Shown here: positions 1 through 10,369 of the stretch, in pieces
Layout: each line of letters starts with the position of its first letter
How positions within the stretch are numbered: position 1 is the first letter of the stretch
Assembly (NCBI RefSeq): GCF_900249755.1
Contig: NZ_LT976853.1
Span: 1,156,580-1,206,608, forward strand
Direction: 5' to 3'
From: Cupriavidus taiwanensis
GTDB lineage: Bacteria > Pseudomonadota > Gammaproteobacteria > Burkholderiales > Burkholderiaceae
Length of the DNA: 50,029 nt
Translations under genes and position numbers: made by a program
The notes under the pieces: model-generated
The model's input: the letters and a program-made list of their open reading frames with translations, nothing else
The model's database searches: none
Told to the model about the DNA's origin: nothing

Positions 1-15
1 CGGTGAGCGCCGGTA

Positions 16-1320
16 TCAGGCAGCCGCCGGGCGCGGCGCCAGGTGATGGCGCGCCGGCTTGAAGTAGCGGCTGACCGAAAGATCGTCGGCGCGGATCGCC
101 GGCGACTTGCCCGACACCAGGTCCGACAGCAGCTTGCCCGAGCCGCAGGCCATGGTCCAGCCGAGCGTGCCGTGGCCGGTGTTGAGCCACAGGCCGCGCA
201 CCTGGGTCGGGCCGACGATGGGCGTGCCGTCCGGGGTCATGGGGCGCAGGCCGGTCCAGAAGGTGGCCTGGCTGACATCGCCGGCGCCCGGGAACAGGTC
301 GGTCACCACGTGTTCCAGCGTGCGGCGCTTGGCCGGATCCAGGCTGCGGTCATAGCCAACGATCTGCGCCATGCCGCCCACGCGGATGCGGTCGTCGAAG
401 CGGGTCAGCGCCACCTTGTAGGTCTCGTCCAGCACGGTCGAGACCGGCCCGCGCGAGGCATCGGTCAGCGGCACGGTGATCGAGAAACCCTTGAGCGGAT
501 ACACCGGCAGGTTGGACATGCCGCGCAGGAACGGCTTGACCAGCTGCGTCGACCAGCTGCCCAGCGCCACCACCACCAGGTCAGCCGCCATCGGCTCGCC
601 GTCGACCACGGCGCCGGTGACGGCGTCGCCCTGGCTCATCAGTCGGTCGATCGAGCGGTTGTACAGGAAGCGCACGCCGAGCGTGGCAGCCATGCCGGCC
701 AGGCGTTGCGTGAACAGCGCGCAGTCGCCGGTTTCGTCGTTGGGAAGGCGCAGGCCGCCGGCCAGCTTGTGGCGGACGGCGGCCAGCGCCGGTTCGCTCG
801 CGGCGAGTTCTTCGCGCGAAAGCAACTGGTAGGGGACCCCGGCCTGTTCCAGCACCGCGATGTCCTTGGCCGCGCCGTGCAGCTGCTCGTCGGTGCGGAA
901 CACCTGCAGCGTGCCTTGCTGGCGGCCTTCATAGGCAATGCCGGTTTCCGCGCGCAGCGCGCGGATGCAGTCGCGGCTGTACTCGGCCAGCCGCACCATG
1001 CGCTCCTTGTTGACGGCGTAGCGCGCGGCGCTGCAGTTCTGCAGCATCTGCCACATCCATTGCAGCTGGAACAGCGTGCCATCCGGGCGGATGCTGAGCG
1101 GCGCGTGTTCCTGGAACATCCACTTGATCGCCTTCAGCGGCACGCCGGGCGCGGCCCACGGCGACGCGTAGCCGGGCGAGATCTGGCCCGCGTTGGCAAA
1201 GCTGGTGCCGAGCGCGGGGCCGGCCTCGCGGTCGACCACGGTCACTTCATGACCGGCCTTGGCCAGGTACCACGCACTGGTGACGCCAATCACGCCACTG
1301 CCAAGTACGAGAACGCGCAT
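16..1320 (-). CDS. dadA: D-amino acid dehydrogenase (small subunit type)
   Basis: A 434-residue FAD flavoprotein that oxidatively deaminates D-amino acids, chiefly D-alanine, to 2-oxo acids and passes electrons to the membrane quinone pool. The N-terminus ([21 protein letters not shown]) is the Rossmann GxGxxG dinucleotide fold. The DAO-family C-terminal signature [20 protein letters not shown] is present near residue 400. Length matches the usual ~430 residues of DadA. The start at 1320 is chosen because GGAG lies upstream and the flavin fold begins at once; the frame is open nine codons further up. It is divergent from an Lrp-type gene, the classical dad arrangement, with an inverted repeat between them. 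Family assignment is confident; exact substrate range is inferred. Confidence 0.93.
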   Translation of the reverse strand: MRVLVLGSGVIGVTSAWYLAKAGHEVTVVDREAGPALGTSFANAGQISPGYASPWAAPGVPLKAIKWMFQEHAPLSIRPDGTLFQLQWMWQMLQNCSAARYAVNKERMVRLAEYSRDCIRALRAETGIAYEGRQQGTLQVFRTDEQLHGAAKDIAVLEQAGVPYQLLSREELAASEPALAAVRHKLAGGLRLPNDETGDCALFTQRLAGMAATLGVRFLYNRSIDRLMSQGDAVTGAVVDGEPMAADLVVVALGSWSTQLVKPFLRGMSNLPVYPLKGFSITVPLTDASRGPVSTVLDETYKVALTRFDDRIRVGGMAQIVGYDRSLDPAKRRTLEHVVTDLFPGAGDVSQATFWTGLRPMTPDGTPIVGPTQVRGLWLNTGHGTLGWTMACGSGKLLSDLVSGKSPAIRADDLSVSRYFKPARHHLAPRPAAA

Positions 1321-1349
1321 GTTCGGGGGCTCCAACTGCGATGACAAGG

Positions 1350-1372
1350 GTATAGAGGATTTGTCTCTATAC
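1350..1372. promoter_or_regulatory. Inverted repeat in dadA/lrp divergent promoter region, candidate Lrp-type operator
   Basis: GTATAGAG (1350-1357) and CTCTATAC (1365-1372) form perfect 8-bp arms around a 7-bp spacer. They sit between the divergent starts at 1320 and 1429 in the only AT-rich stretch here. The arms contain TATA-like sequences on both strands, so a bound regulator could block or activate both promoters. Binding by the adjacent Lrp/AsnC protein is an inference from position. Confidence 0.5.
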
Positions 1373-1428
1373 TATTGAATGCAATCCAGTCATAGTTACC
1401 GAATTTCTCAGGAAAACAGGAAAAACTC

Positions 1429-1932
1429 ATGAGAACGAGTCGCCAGCCGCAGCGCACCCTCGACCGGCTCGACCGCAAGATCCTGACCGCGCTGCAGAGC
1501 GACGGCAGGATGTCGATGAAAGACCTGGCCGAGGCGGTCGGGCTGACCATCACGCCGTGCATCGAGCGCGTCAAGCGCCTGGAGCGCGATGGTGTCATCA
1601 TGGGCTACTACGCACGGCTCAACCCGGCACTGCTGGGCAGCGCGCTGCTGGTGTTCGTCGAGATCTCGCTGGGCAACAAGTCGGGCAATATGTTCGAGCA
1701 GTTCCGCCGCGAGGTGCTGCGTATTCCGGAAGTGCTGGAATGCCACCTGGTGTCGGGCGATTTCGACTACCTGATCAAGGCGCGCATCCGCGAGATCGGC
1801 GAGTACCGCCGGCTGCTGGGCGATATCCTGCTGCAGCTGCCGGGCGCGGCGCAGTCGAAGAGCTATGTGGTGATGGAAGAGATCAAGGAGACACTGGCCA
1901 TCTCGGTCGAGGAGAAGAGCCAGCCAGCGTGA
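1429..1932 (+). CDS. Lrp/AsnC family transcriptional regulator
   Basis: A 167-residue protein with the two-part Lrp layout. An N-terminal winged helix-turn-helix (LDRLDRKILTALQSDGRMSM, then DLAEAVGLT and the recognition segment to VKRLERDGVI) spans residues ~11-60. A RAM/AsnC ligand-binding domain covers residues ~75-155 (VFVEISLG, VLECHLVSGDFDYLIKARI). A CAGGAAAA ribosome site precedes the ATG. Divergence from dadA suggests a DadR/BkdR-like role in sensing amino acids and controlling D-alanine catabolism. That role is inferred from context; the family is certain. Confidence 0.93.
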   Translation: MRTSRQPQRTLDRLDRKILTALQSDGRMSMKDLAEAVGLTITPCIERVKRLERDGVIMGYYARLNPALLGSALLVFVEISLGNKSGNMFEQFRREVLRIPEVLECHLVSGDFDYLIKARIREIGEYRRLLGDILLQLPGAAQSKSYVVMEEIKETLAISVEEKSQPA

Positions 1933-1943
1933 CGAAGGCCAGC

Positions 1944-3164
1944 ATGGAGCGCCCCCCGCCCAAACTCAAATCCCCCGGCGGCGCCACGCGGCGCGAGCCC
2001 GACCCGGACGCGCAGGCGCCGCAGGCCGGCGTGCGCCCGCCCGCGGCGCGCAAGGGCCGCGGCGCCGTCAGCAACCTGCAGGGGCGTTTCGAGCGCGACC
2101 AGCGCGAAGCGTTCGACGATGGCTGGGGCCCCGTGCCGGAAGACCCCGCCGCGGCACCCGAGGCCGTGCCGGGTGGTGGCGACGACGCGCCGTTGCCGCC
2201 GCTGCGCACCGAAGTCCATCTCGAGCGCGCGCGTTCCGTGCTGACGCGCAATGCCTCGCCCGACGTCCCGTTCGACGTTTCGCTCAATCCCTACCGCGGC
2301 TGCGAGCATGGCTGCATCTATTGCTTCGCGCGGCCGACGCATGCCTACCTGGACCTGTCGCCGGGGCTGGATTTCGAAACCCAGCTCTATGCCAAGACCA
2401 ATGCCGCCGAGCGCCTGCGCGAAACGCTGGCGCGGCCGTCATACCGCTGCGAGACCATTGCGCTGGGCGTCAACACCGACGCATACCAGCCGATCGAGCG
2501 CGAACAGCGCATCACGCGCCAGTTGCTGGAAGTGCTGCACGAATGCGACCACCCGGTGGCGCTGATCACCAAGTCATCGCTGATCGAGCGCGATATCGAC
2601 CTGCTCGCGCCGATGGCGGCCAGGCGGCTGGCGGTGGCGGCGCTGACCATCACCACGCTCGACGCCGGCATTGCGCGCACGCTCGAACCGCGCGCGGCGA
2701 CGCCGGCGCGGCGGCTGCGCACCATCCGCACGCTGACCGACGCCGGCATCCCGGTCGGCGTCAGCATCGCCCCGGTGATTCCCTTCATCACCGAACCCGA
2801 CCTGGAGCGCGTGCTGGAAGCGGCGCGCGAGGCGGGCGCCGTCTATGCGAACTATATTGTGCTGCGGCTGCCGTGGGAGGTCCGGCCGCTGTTCGAGGAA
2901 TGGCTGCAGGCGCACTTCCCGGACCGCGCCGAACGCGTCATGAACCGCGTGCGGGACATGCGCGAAGGCAAAGCCTACGATGCCAGCTTTGCCACGCGCA
3001 TGCGCGGGACCGGCGTGTGGGCGGACTTGCTGCGCCAGCGCTTCTACAAGGCCGCCGAACGGCTCGGCTTCCGCTACAACCGGTTTGAACTGGATACTTC
3101 CCGTTTCCGCCCGCCGGCGGCGGGCCCCAGCGGCAAGGACGATCCGCAGGGTTCACTGTTCTGA
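1944..3164 (+). CDS. PA0069-family radical SAM protein
   Basis: About 406 residues with a radical SAM core. The iron-sulfur/SAM-binding CxxxCxxC motif is visible in RGCEHGCIYCFARPTH near residue 122. Typical (beta/alpha) barrel segments follow (ALITKSSLIERDIDLL, VGVSIAPVIPF). It belongs to the PA0069/SplB-related group whose substrate is unknown. The N-terminal ~80 residues are proline-, arginine- and acid-rich and look disordered. An in-frame GTG at 1929 overlaps the lrp stop (GTGA) and would add five residues; the ATG at 1944 has GAAGG in front of it, so the start is not settled. Translational coupling to the regulator upstream is possible. Confidence 0.85.
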   Translation: MERPPPKLKSPGGATRREPDPDAQAPQAGVRPPAARKGRGAVSNLQGRFERDQREAFDDGWGPVPEDPAAAPEAVPGGGDDAPLPPLRTEVHLERARSVLTRNASPDVPFDVSLNPYRGCEHGCIYCFARPTHAYLDLSPGLDFETQLYAKTNAAERLRETLARPSYRCETIALGVNTDAYQPIEREQRITRQLLEVLHECDHPVALITKSSLIERDIDLLAPMAARRLAVAALTITTLDAGIARTLEPRAATPARRLRTIRTLTDAGIPVGVSIAPVIPFITEPDLERVLEAAREAGAVYANYIVLRLPWEVRPLFEEWLQAHFPDRAERVMNRVRDMREGKAYDASFATRMRGTGVWADLLRQRFYKAAERLGFRYNRFELDTSRFRPPAAGPSGKDDPQGSLF

Positions 3165-3313
3165 GCCTTCAGAGCGGCTGCGGTGGCCTGCTGGTCGCCG
3201 ATCATGCTGCTGGCGAGATCCAGCGCGGCCTTGGCGCTCGATGGCGGCAGTCCCGAGGACAGCGCCAGCCTGACGGCGATTGCCGCCAGGCGTCCTTCCT
3301 CATAGCTTGGCAT
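3074..3313 (-). CDS. Small hypothetical protein overlapping the radical SAM gene end
   Basis: A 79-residue ORF preceded by a strong AAAGGAG Shine-Dalgarno 11 bases from the ATG at 3313. The first ~55 residues (MPSYEEGRLAAIAVRLALSS, then AKAALDLASSM) would form an amphipathic alpha-helical pair and use high-GC third positions like a real gene. The last ~30 residues run antisense through the final 91 bases of the radical SAM gene. No family is recognised. The overlap, or the possibility that this is an accidental ORF, keeps confidence moderate. Confidence 0.45.
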   Translation of the reverse strand: MPSYEEGRLAAIAVRLALSSGLPPSSAKAALDLASSMIGDQQATAAALKAQNSEPCGSSLPLGPAAGGRKREVSSSNRL

Positions 3314-3480
3314 GTCGATTCTTGCTCCTTTGCGCTGCCGGGGCATGGCCTCGCCGCGCGTCGCGCCGCCAGGATCGGACGGCTCTACCAGTATGGGCGA
3401 ATTGGCAGAAAGGGAAACCGGCGATTGCGGCCGCGTTGACCGCGCACAAGCGATGGACGAGGCGGGCAGTGCGCGGGCGC

Positions 3481-3972
3481 CTACTGCGACAGTTCGCGCG
3501 CGGCCTCGACCTGCGACTCGAAGAAGGTCTGGAAGCTGATCGCCAGCCCCGCCATCAGCAGGCCGGTGCCGATCAGCAGCGAAAGGATCACCAGGATCAC
3601 CACGGGCCAGCCCGAGCGCGTGGGTTGGCCGTGCGGGTTGAAGCGCGCATCCCATTTGTCGTCCGGGCGCAGCCCGTAGACGATGGCTGCCAGGAAGGCG
3701 CTGACGACGGAAACGCCGCCGGCCACGGCAAAGGTCCAGTTGAGCGCCGGCGCGCCCGCGCCAGTCGCCATGGATGCCACGCCGATGGCGCCCGCCAGCA
3801 GCGCCAGCAGGTGCGCCCAGCCATACAGGTCGCGCAGCCCGCCCAGGTAGAAGCGGTGCGCGCCCAGGCTGCCGAACAGGAAGGCCAGCGCCACGGTCAG
3901 CAGCTTCGATTTGCCGCGCGCGGACGGCGCGGCGAGCGGAGAGGCGTGGCGGGCTGGCGTGGCTGCGGGCAT
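3481..3972 (-). CDS. TM2 domain-containing membrane protein
   Basis: A 163-residue integral membrane protein. The first ~70 residues contain the TM2 signature: a helix (LLTVALAFLFGSLGAHRFYLGG) with the conserved GxHRFYLG turn, then a second helix. Two further hydrophobic segments follow (WTFAVAGGVSVVSAFLAAIV and VVILVILSLLIGTGLLMAGL). The ATG at 3972 is chosen because the conserved domain starts shortly after; the frame extends upstream without plausible content. The function of TM2 proteins of this size is not established. It appears monocistronic. Confidence 0.85.
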   Translation of the reverse strand: MPAATPARHASPLAAPSARGKSKLLTVALAFLFGSLGAHRFYLGGLRDLYGWAHLLALLAGAIGVASMATGAGAPALNWTFAVAGGVSVVSAFLAAIVYGLRPDDKWDARFNPHGQPTRSGWPVVILVILSLLIGTGLLMAGLAISFQTFFESQVEAARELSQ

Positions 3973-4119
3973 GGTCGGAAAGAGAGTTTCAGGCCTGGGG
4001 TGCAGGCCGGCGTTGCGCCGGCACGGGAAGTGGCGGCACAAGGGTACCGGCCGGCCCACATTGTACGCCGGCAGTCAGCTCAGGGAAGGGAGGTGCGTCA
4101 AAAGGCGCAGGCAGCGGCG

Positions 4120-4278
4120 CTAATGCCAGCCGCCGGCGATCAGGCCGCGGATAAAGGCCGAGGCGTGCTCGCTGATATGGGTTTCGCTGTAGAGAACCAG
4201 GGTCAGGATGCCCATGAACAGGATCGACAGCGATAGCTGGCCCGCATGTTCGGCCAGGTCGCTAAGCAGGGGTGACAT
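4120..4278 (-). CDS. Small single-pass membrane protein, hypothetical
   Basis: A 52-residue peptide with a GAGG ribosome site seven bases before the ATG. One central hydrophobic helix (LSLSILFMGILTLVLYSETH) is flanked by a short acidic N-terminus (MSPLLSDLAEHAGQ) and a tail ending GLIAGGWH. No family was recognised. The good ribosome site and regular composition argue that it is translated. Confidence 0.6.
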   Translation of the reverse strand: MSPLLSDLAEHAGQLSLSILFMGILTLVLYSETHISEHASAFIRGLIAGGWH

Positions 4279-4551
4279 GACAAACCTCACAGAATTATTG
4301 TCATTCTGGAGGCTGCGCCCGGGCCGTCTTGGTCGGGTCCCGGCAGGAGGTGTCGGGCAGAGGCAGGTCAGTTCGATTGCCGTCCGCACATGACGGCACG
4401 CTGTGAGCCCCGGACAGCGCCGGGCGGCAGCCTGTGCGCGCGGCCCGGAAACGGGGCACACACTTAAGTAGAGACAGGCCGGGCGGGGGCGGAGTTCCGC
4501 AGCGAGGGGCGCGGCGCGGGTTCAGCTGCGAGGAAGGGGCGCCAGCTTCGG
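4279..4551. other. Intergenic region with no recognised feature
   Basis: About 270 bases between the small membrane protein and the exported hypothetical protein. No convincing ORF, hairpin with U-run or consensus promoter was seen. The stretch near 4279-4310 is AT-rich relative to its surroundings and probably holds the promoter of the small membrane protein on the minus strand. Confidence 0.4.
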
Positions 4552-4947
4552 TCAGCGGCCATGGTCGCGCCCGCGCGCCTGCCAGCCGGGACCTACCTGG
4601 CCCTGGCGGGGCTCGTTGCGGGCGTCATTGGTCGGGATGCGTTCCTGGCCGCGGCCGCGGTTGTCGTCGCGGGCGCCGGCCAGCGCGGCGCGGCGGCCGC
4701 TGAGGCGGTCGTCGGCGCGGGCACGCGCCTCCATCCGGTCGATCTGGGCCTGTACGTGTTCACGGCTTTCGGCGCGCACGCTGGCCATCTGCCAGCCATC
4801 GCCGGACTGGATCCGGGCGGGCCGGCCATCGGAACGGACTTGTTGCCAGAACGCGCCCTGGGCATGGCTGGTGGCTACCGCGCCGACCAGGCCCGAGGCC
4901 ACCAGGATGCCAGCCACCAGGTCGCGCAGGAGAGAGCGGGTGAGCAT
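4552..4947 (-). CDS. Exported hypothetical protein, Arg/Gln-rich
   Basis: 131 residues with a clear Sec signal peptide (LVAGILVASGLVGAVATSHA), predicted cleavage after residue 29 (SHA/QG). The mature part opens with GAFWQQVRSDGRPARIQSGD, then a short charged helix, and ends in a low-complexity Arg/Gly/Gln/Asp tail. GGGA precedes the ATG. No enzyme motif is visible. It may be a periplasmic stress-type or DUF4148-like small protein; that is a guess. Confidence 0.65.
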   Translation of the reverse strand: MLTRSLLRDLVAGILVASGLVGAVATSHAQGAFWQQVRSDGRPARIQSGDGWQMASVRAESREHVQAQIDRMEARARADDRLSGRRAALAGARDDNRGRGQERIPTNDARNEPRQGQVGPGWQARGRDHGR

Positions 4948-5069
4948 GCGGATTCCCAGGGTCCTGTCGCGCTGTGTTGCTGTTGGAAGATGGGTTCATG
5001 GTACGCATGGGGCATCGGGGCGCCTATGCCAATCCCGTTACCGGTGTAACGGATTGTTTCGCCTGCACA

Positions 5070-5090
5070 AAGCCCCGCCGGGCGGGGCTT
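5070..5090 (-). terminator. Hairpin terminator after the PQQ dehydrogenase gene
   Basis: A perfect inverted repeat of AAGCCCCGCC and GGCGGGGCTT lies immediately downstream of the minus-strand stop at 5101. A short T-stretch follows on that strand. The stem is very GC-rich, consistent with intrinsic termination, though the U-run is short. Confidence 0.6.
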
Positions 5091-5100
5091 GCAGCCGGAT

Positions 5101-6225
<1,125 letters not shown>

Positions 6226-6293
6226 GTCGGGCCTCCTGTCGCGGTTTTTGCCACGATGCCTGCGCCGTGTTCACGCGTCAACTGCCTAAGTGT

Positions 6294-6322
6294 TTGTTTG
6301 GCCTTGGGAATTGGGCTATACT
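6294..6322 (+). promoter_or_regulatory. Sigma-70 type promoter of rpsP operon
   Basis: TTGTTT (6294-6299) and TATACT (6317-6322) are separated by exactly 17 bases and lie ~55 bases upstream of the rpsP ATG. This is the only good match in the divergent region between the PQQ dehydrogenase gene and rpsP. Confidence 0.7.
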
Positions 6323-6377
6323 CTTGCGTTTCGTGTTCGAACGCCCTTGAACACCCCGTTTTCTGAGGAATCATTCC

Positions 6378-6629
6378 ATGGTCGTTATCCGTCTGGCTCG
6401 CGGCGGCAGCAAGAAGCGCCCGTTCTTCAACATCGTCGCCACCGACTCGCGCAACCGTCGCGATGGTCGTTTCATTGAGCGCGTTGGTTTCTACAACCCG
6501 CTGGCTTCGGAAGGTGAAGAAGGCCTGCGCCTGTCGCAAGACCGCCTGGCCTACTGGCAAGGCGTCGGCGCCCAGCTGTCGCCGACCGTTGCCCGCCTGG
6601 TCAAGCAAGGCGCCAAGGCTGCTGCCTGA
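6378..6629 (+). CDS. rpsP: 30S ribosomal protein S16
   Basis: An 83-residue basic protein matching S16 throughout ([48 protein letters not shown]). S16 binds 16S rRNA early in assembly of the small subunit. GAGG precedes the ATG. It is the first gene of the conserved rpsP-rimM-trmD-rplS operon, which joins ribosome building with tRNA and rRNA maturation. Identification is secure. Confidence 0.98.
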   Translation: MVVIRLARGGSKKRPFFNIVATDSRNRRDGRFIERVGFYNPLASEGEEGLRLSQDRLAYWQGVGAQLSPTVARLVKQGAKAAA

Positions 6630-6693
6630 TTGCCGCTTGCAACGCGCCCTGCCTTGACCGGCGGGGCGCGTTTGCATTGAACCACGCGCACAC

Positions 6694-7371
6694 GTGACTG
6701 AGCGAAAGCCGGGCGAACGGTCGCCGGATCTGGCGCCAAAGCTGCCGCTGAACCGCCCGCAGGGCGAGCCAGCCAAGTCGCTCAGGCTGCCTGCGGCGCT
6801 GCTGTATGCCGAGCCCCTGCCGGAGGATCTGGTTGAGGTGGGCTATGTCAGCGCTGCCTATGGCATCCGTGGCTGGGTCAAGGTCCAGCCCCATGCCGAC
6901 GACGCGTCGGCGCTGCTGCATGCCCGCCGCTGGTGGCTGCTCAGTCCGCCCCAGGCGGGCCTGGTGGCGGCCGACGCGGCGCGGGCCCAGCCCGTCTGCG
7001 TGAAGATCGCGCAGTCGCGCGAGCACAGCGGCACCGTGGTGGCGCAGGCTGCCGGCGTGGCCGACCGCAATCTTGCGGAAGCGCTGCGTGGCCGCCGCGT
7101 GTGGATCCGGCGCGCGGATTTCCCGGCGCCGCAAGAAGATGAGTTCTACTGGGTCGACCTGATCGGCTGCAGCGTCAGCAACGAGCAAGGCGAGTTGCTG
7201 GGCGAAGTGTCCGGGCTGATCGACAACGGTGCCCACCAGATCCTGCAGGTTGCCTTCGTGCAGCCCGACGGCAAGGCCGGCGAACGGCTGATTCCATTTG
7301 TCGACGCGTTCCTGCGCACGGTGGATACCGCCGGCAAGCGCATCGTGGTGGACTGGGGACTCGATTACTGA
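6694..7371 (+). CDS. rimM: 16S rRNA processing protein RimM
   Basis: 225 residues. It has the RimM N-terminal beta-barrel ([20 protein letters not shown], residues ~48-67) and the C-terminal PRC barrel ([20 protein letters not shown], then the [15 protein letters not shown] stretch). RimM assists maturation of the 30S head domain and binds S19. The start is a GTG at 6694; about 45 residues precede the first conserved segment, longer than in most RimM proteins, so a later start cannot be excluded. Second gene of its operon. Confidence 0.95.
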   Translation: MTERKPGERSPDLAPKLPLNRPQGEPAKSLRLPAALLYAEPLPEDLVEVGYVSAAYGIRGWVKVQPHADDASALLHARRWWLLSPPQAGLVAADAARAQPVCVKIAQSREHSGTVVAQAAGVADRNLAEALRGRRVWIRRADFPAPQEDEFYWVDLIGCSVSNEQGELLGEVSGLIDNGAHQILQVAFVQPDGKAGERLIPFVDAFLRTVDTAGKRIVVDWGLDY

Positions 7372-7424
7372 GCTGTGCCTGCGCAGGTGCGGCGCTTGTG
7401 CGAATCAAGGAAGGGAGAGAGCGG

Positions 7425-8207
7425 ATGCAGTTCGACGTGATCACGCTGTTTCCCGAGATGTTTCGCGCGCTGACCGACTGGGGCATCACCAGCCGGGCGG
7501 CCAAGCAGCAGCGGTATGCGTTGCGCAGCTGGAATCCGCGTGATTTCACCTCCGACAACTACCGTACCATCGATGATCGGCCCTACGGCGGCGGCCCCGG
7601 CATGGTGATGCTGGCCAAGCCGCTGGACGATGCGATCGATGCCGCGGTGGCGGCGCAGGCGCAAGCCGGCGTGGCCAGGCCGCATGTGGTGCTGATGTCG
7701 CCGCAGGGCAAGACCCTGACGCATGCCAGGGTCATGGAGCTGGCGCAGCGGCCGGGCCTGGTGCTGCTGTGCGGCAGGTACGAGGCGATCGACCAGCGGC
7801 TGATCGACCGCCGCGTGGACGAGGAAATCAGCCTCGGCGATTTCGTGCTGTCGGGCGGCGAACTGCCGGCGATGGCGCTGATCGACGCGGTGGTGCGCCA
7901 CCTGCCTGGCGTGCTGGGCGATGCGCAGTCGGCGGTGCAGGACAGCTTTGTCAATGGCCTGCTCGATTGCCCGCACTACACCCGGCCGGAGGAATACGAA
8001 GGCGTGCGGGTCCCAGACATTTTGCTCGGGGGCCATCATGCCGAGATTGAAAAATGGCGGCGCCAGCAGGCGCTGGCCAATACCGCGAGCAAGCGTCCCG
8101 ACCTGATCGAGGCGGCCCGCGAACAAGGTTTGCTGACCCGCGCCGACGAGAAATTCCTGTCGGAGTGGGCGGCGAAGGAAGGGCGGGGGGAAACTCCCGC
8201 CAGGTAA
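7425..8207 (+). CDS. trmD: tRNA (guanine-N1-)-methyltransferase TrmD
   Basis: 260 residues of the SPOUT class, methylating G37 of tRNAs to prevent +1 frameshifting. Diagnostic segments are [13 protein letters not shown], the YGGGPGMVM turn, [20 protein letters not shown] and [13 protein letters not shown], which form the trefoil-knot SAM site. The ATG at 7425 is chosen over an open frame nine codons upstream because GGAAGGGAG lies before it and TrmD proteins begin with M-x-F-D-V-I-T-L-F. Third gene of the rpsP operon. Confidence 0.97.
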   Translation: MQFDVITLFPEMFRALTDWGITSRAAKQQRYALRSWNPRDFTSDNYRTIDDRPYGGGPGMVMLAKPLDDAIDAAVAAQAQAGVARPHVVLMSPQGKTLTHARVMELAQRPGLVLLCGRYEAIDQRLIDRRVDEEISLGDFVLSGGELPAMALIDAVVRHLPGVLGDAQSAVQDSFVNGLLDCPHYTRPEEYEGVRVPDILLGGHHAEIEKWRRQQALANTASKRPDLIEAAREQGLLTRADEKFLSEWAAKEGRGETPAR

Positions 8208-8283
8208 AACCCCATCCTCTGCCGGGGCCCCGGGTCATCCTGGGGCATACAACGCCGGGCACGATGGTTACGGAGAAGAAACG

Positions 8284-8676
8284 ATGAACCTCATCGAACA
8301 GATCGAGAAGGAAGAGATCGCGCGCCTGACCGCGAACAAGACCATCCCCGCATTCGCGCCCGGCGACACCGTCGTCGTCAGCGTCAACGTGGTGGAAGGT
8401 AACCGCAAGCGCGTGCAGGCCTACGAAGGCGTCGTGATTGCCAAGCGCAACCGCGGCCTGAACTCGTCCTTCATCGTGCGCAAGATCTCGTCGGGTGAAG
8501 GCGTGGAGCGTACGTTCCAGCTGTACTCGCCGCTGATCGCCGGCATCGAAGTGAAGCGCCGCGGCGACGTGCGTCGTGCGAAGCTGTACTACCTGCGCCA
8601 GCGTTCGGGCAAGTCCGCACGTATCAAGGAAAAGCTGGTGTCGAAGGCTGCCGCCGCTGCCAAGGCCGCGGAGTAA
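8284..8676 (+). CDS. rplS: 50S ribosomal protein L19
   Basis: 130 residues, matching L19 over its length ([35 protein letters not shown], the [13 protein letters not shown] strand, [19 protein letters not shown]). It lies at the 30S-50S interface. The alanine/lysine-rich C-terminal extension (AAAAAKAAE) is a common betaproteobacterial feature. A GGAGAAG ribosome site sits just before the ATG. Last gene of its operon; an intrinsic terminator follows 45 bases on. Confidence 0.98.
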   Translation: MNLIEQIEKEEIARLTANKTIPAFAPGDTVVVSVNVVEGNRKRVQAYEGVVIAKRNRGLNSSFIVRKISSGEGVERTFQLYSPLIAGIEVKRRGDVRRAKLYYLRQRSGKSARIKEKLVSKAAAAAKAAE

Positions 8677-8721
8677 GCCGGACATGCCGGCCGGGGCGAC
8701 CCGGCCAGCGTTTCCTCAGGA

Positions 8722-8745
8722 AGGGCACCCCAGGGTGCCCTTTTT
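8722..8745 (+). terminator. Intrinsic terminator of the rpsP-rplS operon
   Basis: AGGGCACCC and GGGTGCCCT form a 9-bp GC-rich stem with a two-base loop, followed by TTTTT at 8741-8745. It lies 45 bases after the rplS stop. Confidence 0.9.
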
Positions 8746-8819
8746 GCATGGCGGCGCGGGTCCATGGCCGCGCTTTGCTGCGGCGCCAGATGGCGCGCTT
8801 CTGTCATACTTGCGATGTT

Positions 8820-9500
8820 ATGCGTCCCGCCTTCGATCCCGAATCCCTTCCCGTCATCGATACCGACCTGCGCAACGGTGCGCTGAGCGCGCCGCGGCTG
8901 CAGGTGGACTTTATCCGGCACCGCTTCCAGGCGCCGCCGGCCTGGGCGCCCGAGCTGACCGACGAGTCGCGCGTATACGATCGCAGCCGCGGGCTGCGCG
9001 ACGCCGCGGTGCTGGTGCCGCTGGTCGAGCGCCGCGATGGCCTGACGGTGCTGCTGACGCAGCGCAATGCCAACCTCAGCGCGCATGCCGGGCAGATCAG
9101 CTTTCCCGGCGGGCGGCAGGAGTCCTGGGACCGCAACCGCATCGACACCGCGCTACGGGAAACCGAGGAAGAAGTCGGGCTGGCACGCGACTATGTCGAG
9201 GTGCTGGGCGCGCTGCCGGATTACATCACCGGCACCGGCTTCCACGTCAGCCCGGTGGTGGGCGTGGTGCGCGACGGCTTCACGCTGCGTCCGGACGCCT
9301 CGGAAGTGGCCGATGTCTTCGAAGTGCCGCTGGCCTTCCTGATGAACCCGTCGCACCATGAGCGGCGCCTGTTCCGCTGGGTCGACGGCGAACGCATGTT
9401 CTACGCCATGCCCTATCCGCGCGAGAACGGCGGCCAGCGCTTTATCTGGGGCGCCACCGCCGGCATGCTGCGCAACCTCTACCACCTGCTGGCGGCCTGA
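8820..9500 (+). CDS. Nudix hydrolase, CoA pyrophosphatase type
   Basis: 226 residues. The UPF0035/CoA-pyrophosphatase signature LLTQRNANLSAHAGQISFPG runs directly into the Nudix box GGRQESWDRNRIDTALRETE with EEVGL, carrying the metal-binding REXXEE glutamates. The enzyme would cleave CoA or oxidised CoA into 4-phosphopantetheine and 3',5'-ADP. An upstream extension of 24 codons is open but contains nothing conserved. No Shine-Dalgarno is seen before 8820; an extended -10 (TGTCATACT, 8802-8810) implies a nearly leaderless transcript. Confidence 0.88.
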   Translation: MRPAFDPESLPVIDTDLRNGALSAPRLQVDFIRHRFQAPPAWAPELTDESRVYDRSRGLRDAAVLVPLVERRDGLTVLLTQRNANLSAHAGQISFPGGRQESWDRNRIDTALRETEEEVGLARDYVEVLGALPDYITGTGFHVSPVVGVVRDGFTLRPDASEVADVFEVPLAFLMNPSHHERRLFRWVDGERMFYAMPYPRENGGQRFIWGATAGMLRNLYHLLAA

Positions 9501-9520
9501 GCCGCGCGGGCAGGCGGCCG

Positions 9521-10369
9521 TCAGGCCGCCGCCTGGTCCTTGCCGCCGATGCAGTGCGGGCAGCTCTTGCCGACCACATAGTGCGGGCTTTGCTGCTGCT
9601 CGGGGGTGACCACGGCGCGGCAGGCAAAGCACTGCTTGGGGCCGGCCGGCGCCAGGCTGGGGTTCAGCGCGGTGCGGTAGTCGAAGACGAAGCAGTCGCC
9701 GCGATAGTGGCTGCCGCCGACCTCTTCGAAATACTTCAGGATGCCGCCTTCGAGCTGATACACGCGCTCGATGCCGACTTCCTGCATGTGGATCGCCGCC
9801 TTCTCGCAGCGGATGCCGCCGGTGCAGAACGAGACCACGGTCTTGCCTTCCAGCTCTGCCTTGTGCGCGGCGACCGCGTCGGGAAATTCGCTGAACTTGG
9901 CGATGTCGTACTCGACCGCGTTTTCGAAGGTGCCGACCGCCACCTCGAAATCATTGCGGGTATCGAGCATCACCACCGGACGGCCTTCGTCGTCGTGCCC
10001 CTGGTCCAGCCAGCGCTTCAGGTCCGCCGGCCGCACCGACGGCGCACGGCCCGCCTCGGGGCGGATCAGCGGCATCTTCATGGTGATGATCTCCTTCTTG
10101 GCGCGCACCAGCATGCGCTTGAAGGGCTGGTGTTCCGACAGGCTTTCCTTGGGCGCGATATCGGCAAAGCGCGCATCGGCGTGCAGCCAAGCCATGAAGC
10201 CGTCGATGGCTTCGCGCGGGCCGGCCAGGAACATATTGATGCCTTCCGGCGCGAGCAGGATCGTGCCCTTCAGGCCCGCCGCCTCGCAGCGCTCGCGCAT
10301 GGCCGGGCGCAGGGTCTCGATGTCGTCTAGCGAGACAAACTTGTAAGCGGAAATATTGACGATCTGCAT
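9521..10369 (-). CDS. trhO: tRNA uridine 5-hydroxylation protein TrhO (rhodanese-like, UPF0176)
   Basis: 282 residues. An N-terminal UPF0176 domain ([36 protein letters not shown]) leads into a rhodanese domain ([20 protein letters not shown]) with the active-site cysteine in [14 protein letters not shown]-terminal metal-type region has CFACRAVV and CPHCIGG pairs. TrhO makes 5-hydroxyuridine at tRNA wobble position 34 in an oxygen-dependent way. The ATG at 10369 is the conserved start; the frame remains open upstream without homology. It converges with the Nudix gene. Confidence 0.92.
   Translation of the reverse strand: MQIVNISAYKFVSLDDIETLRPAMRERCEAAGLKGTILLAPEGINMFLAGPREAIDGFMAWLHADARFADIAPKESLSEHQPFKRMLVRAKKEIITMKMPLIRPEAGRAPSVRPADLKRWLDQGHDDEGRPVVMLDTRNDFEVAVGTFENAVEYDIAKFSEFPDAVAAHKAELEGKTVVSFCTGGIRCEKAAIHMQEVGIERVYQLEGGILKYFEEVGGSHYRGDCFVFDYRTALNPSLAPAGPKQCFACRAVVTPEQQQSPHYVVGKSCPHCIGGKDQAAA

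Noticed and set aside
43..1344. Plus-strand open frame across dadA
   Set aside because: Antisense to a clear flavoprotein gene; composition is that of a shadow frame with many His, Arg and Gln residues.
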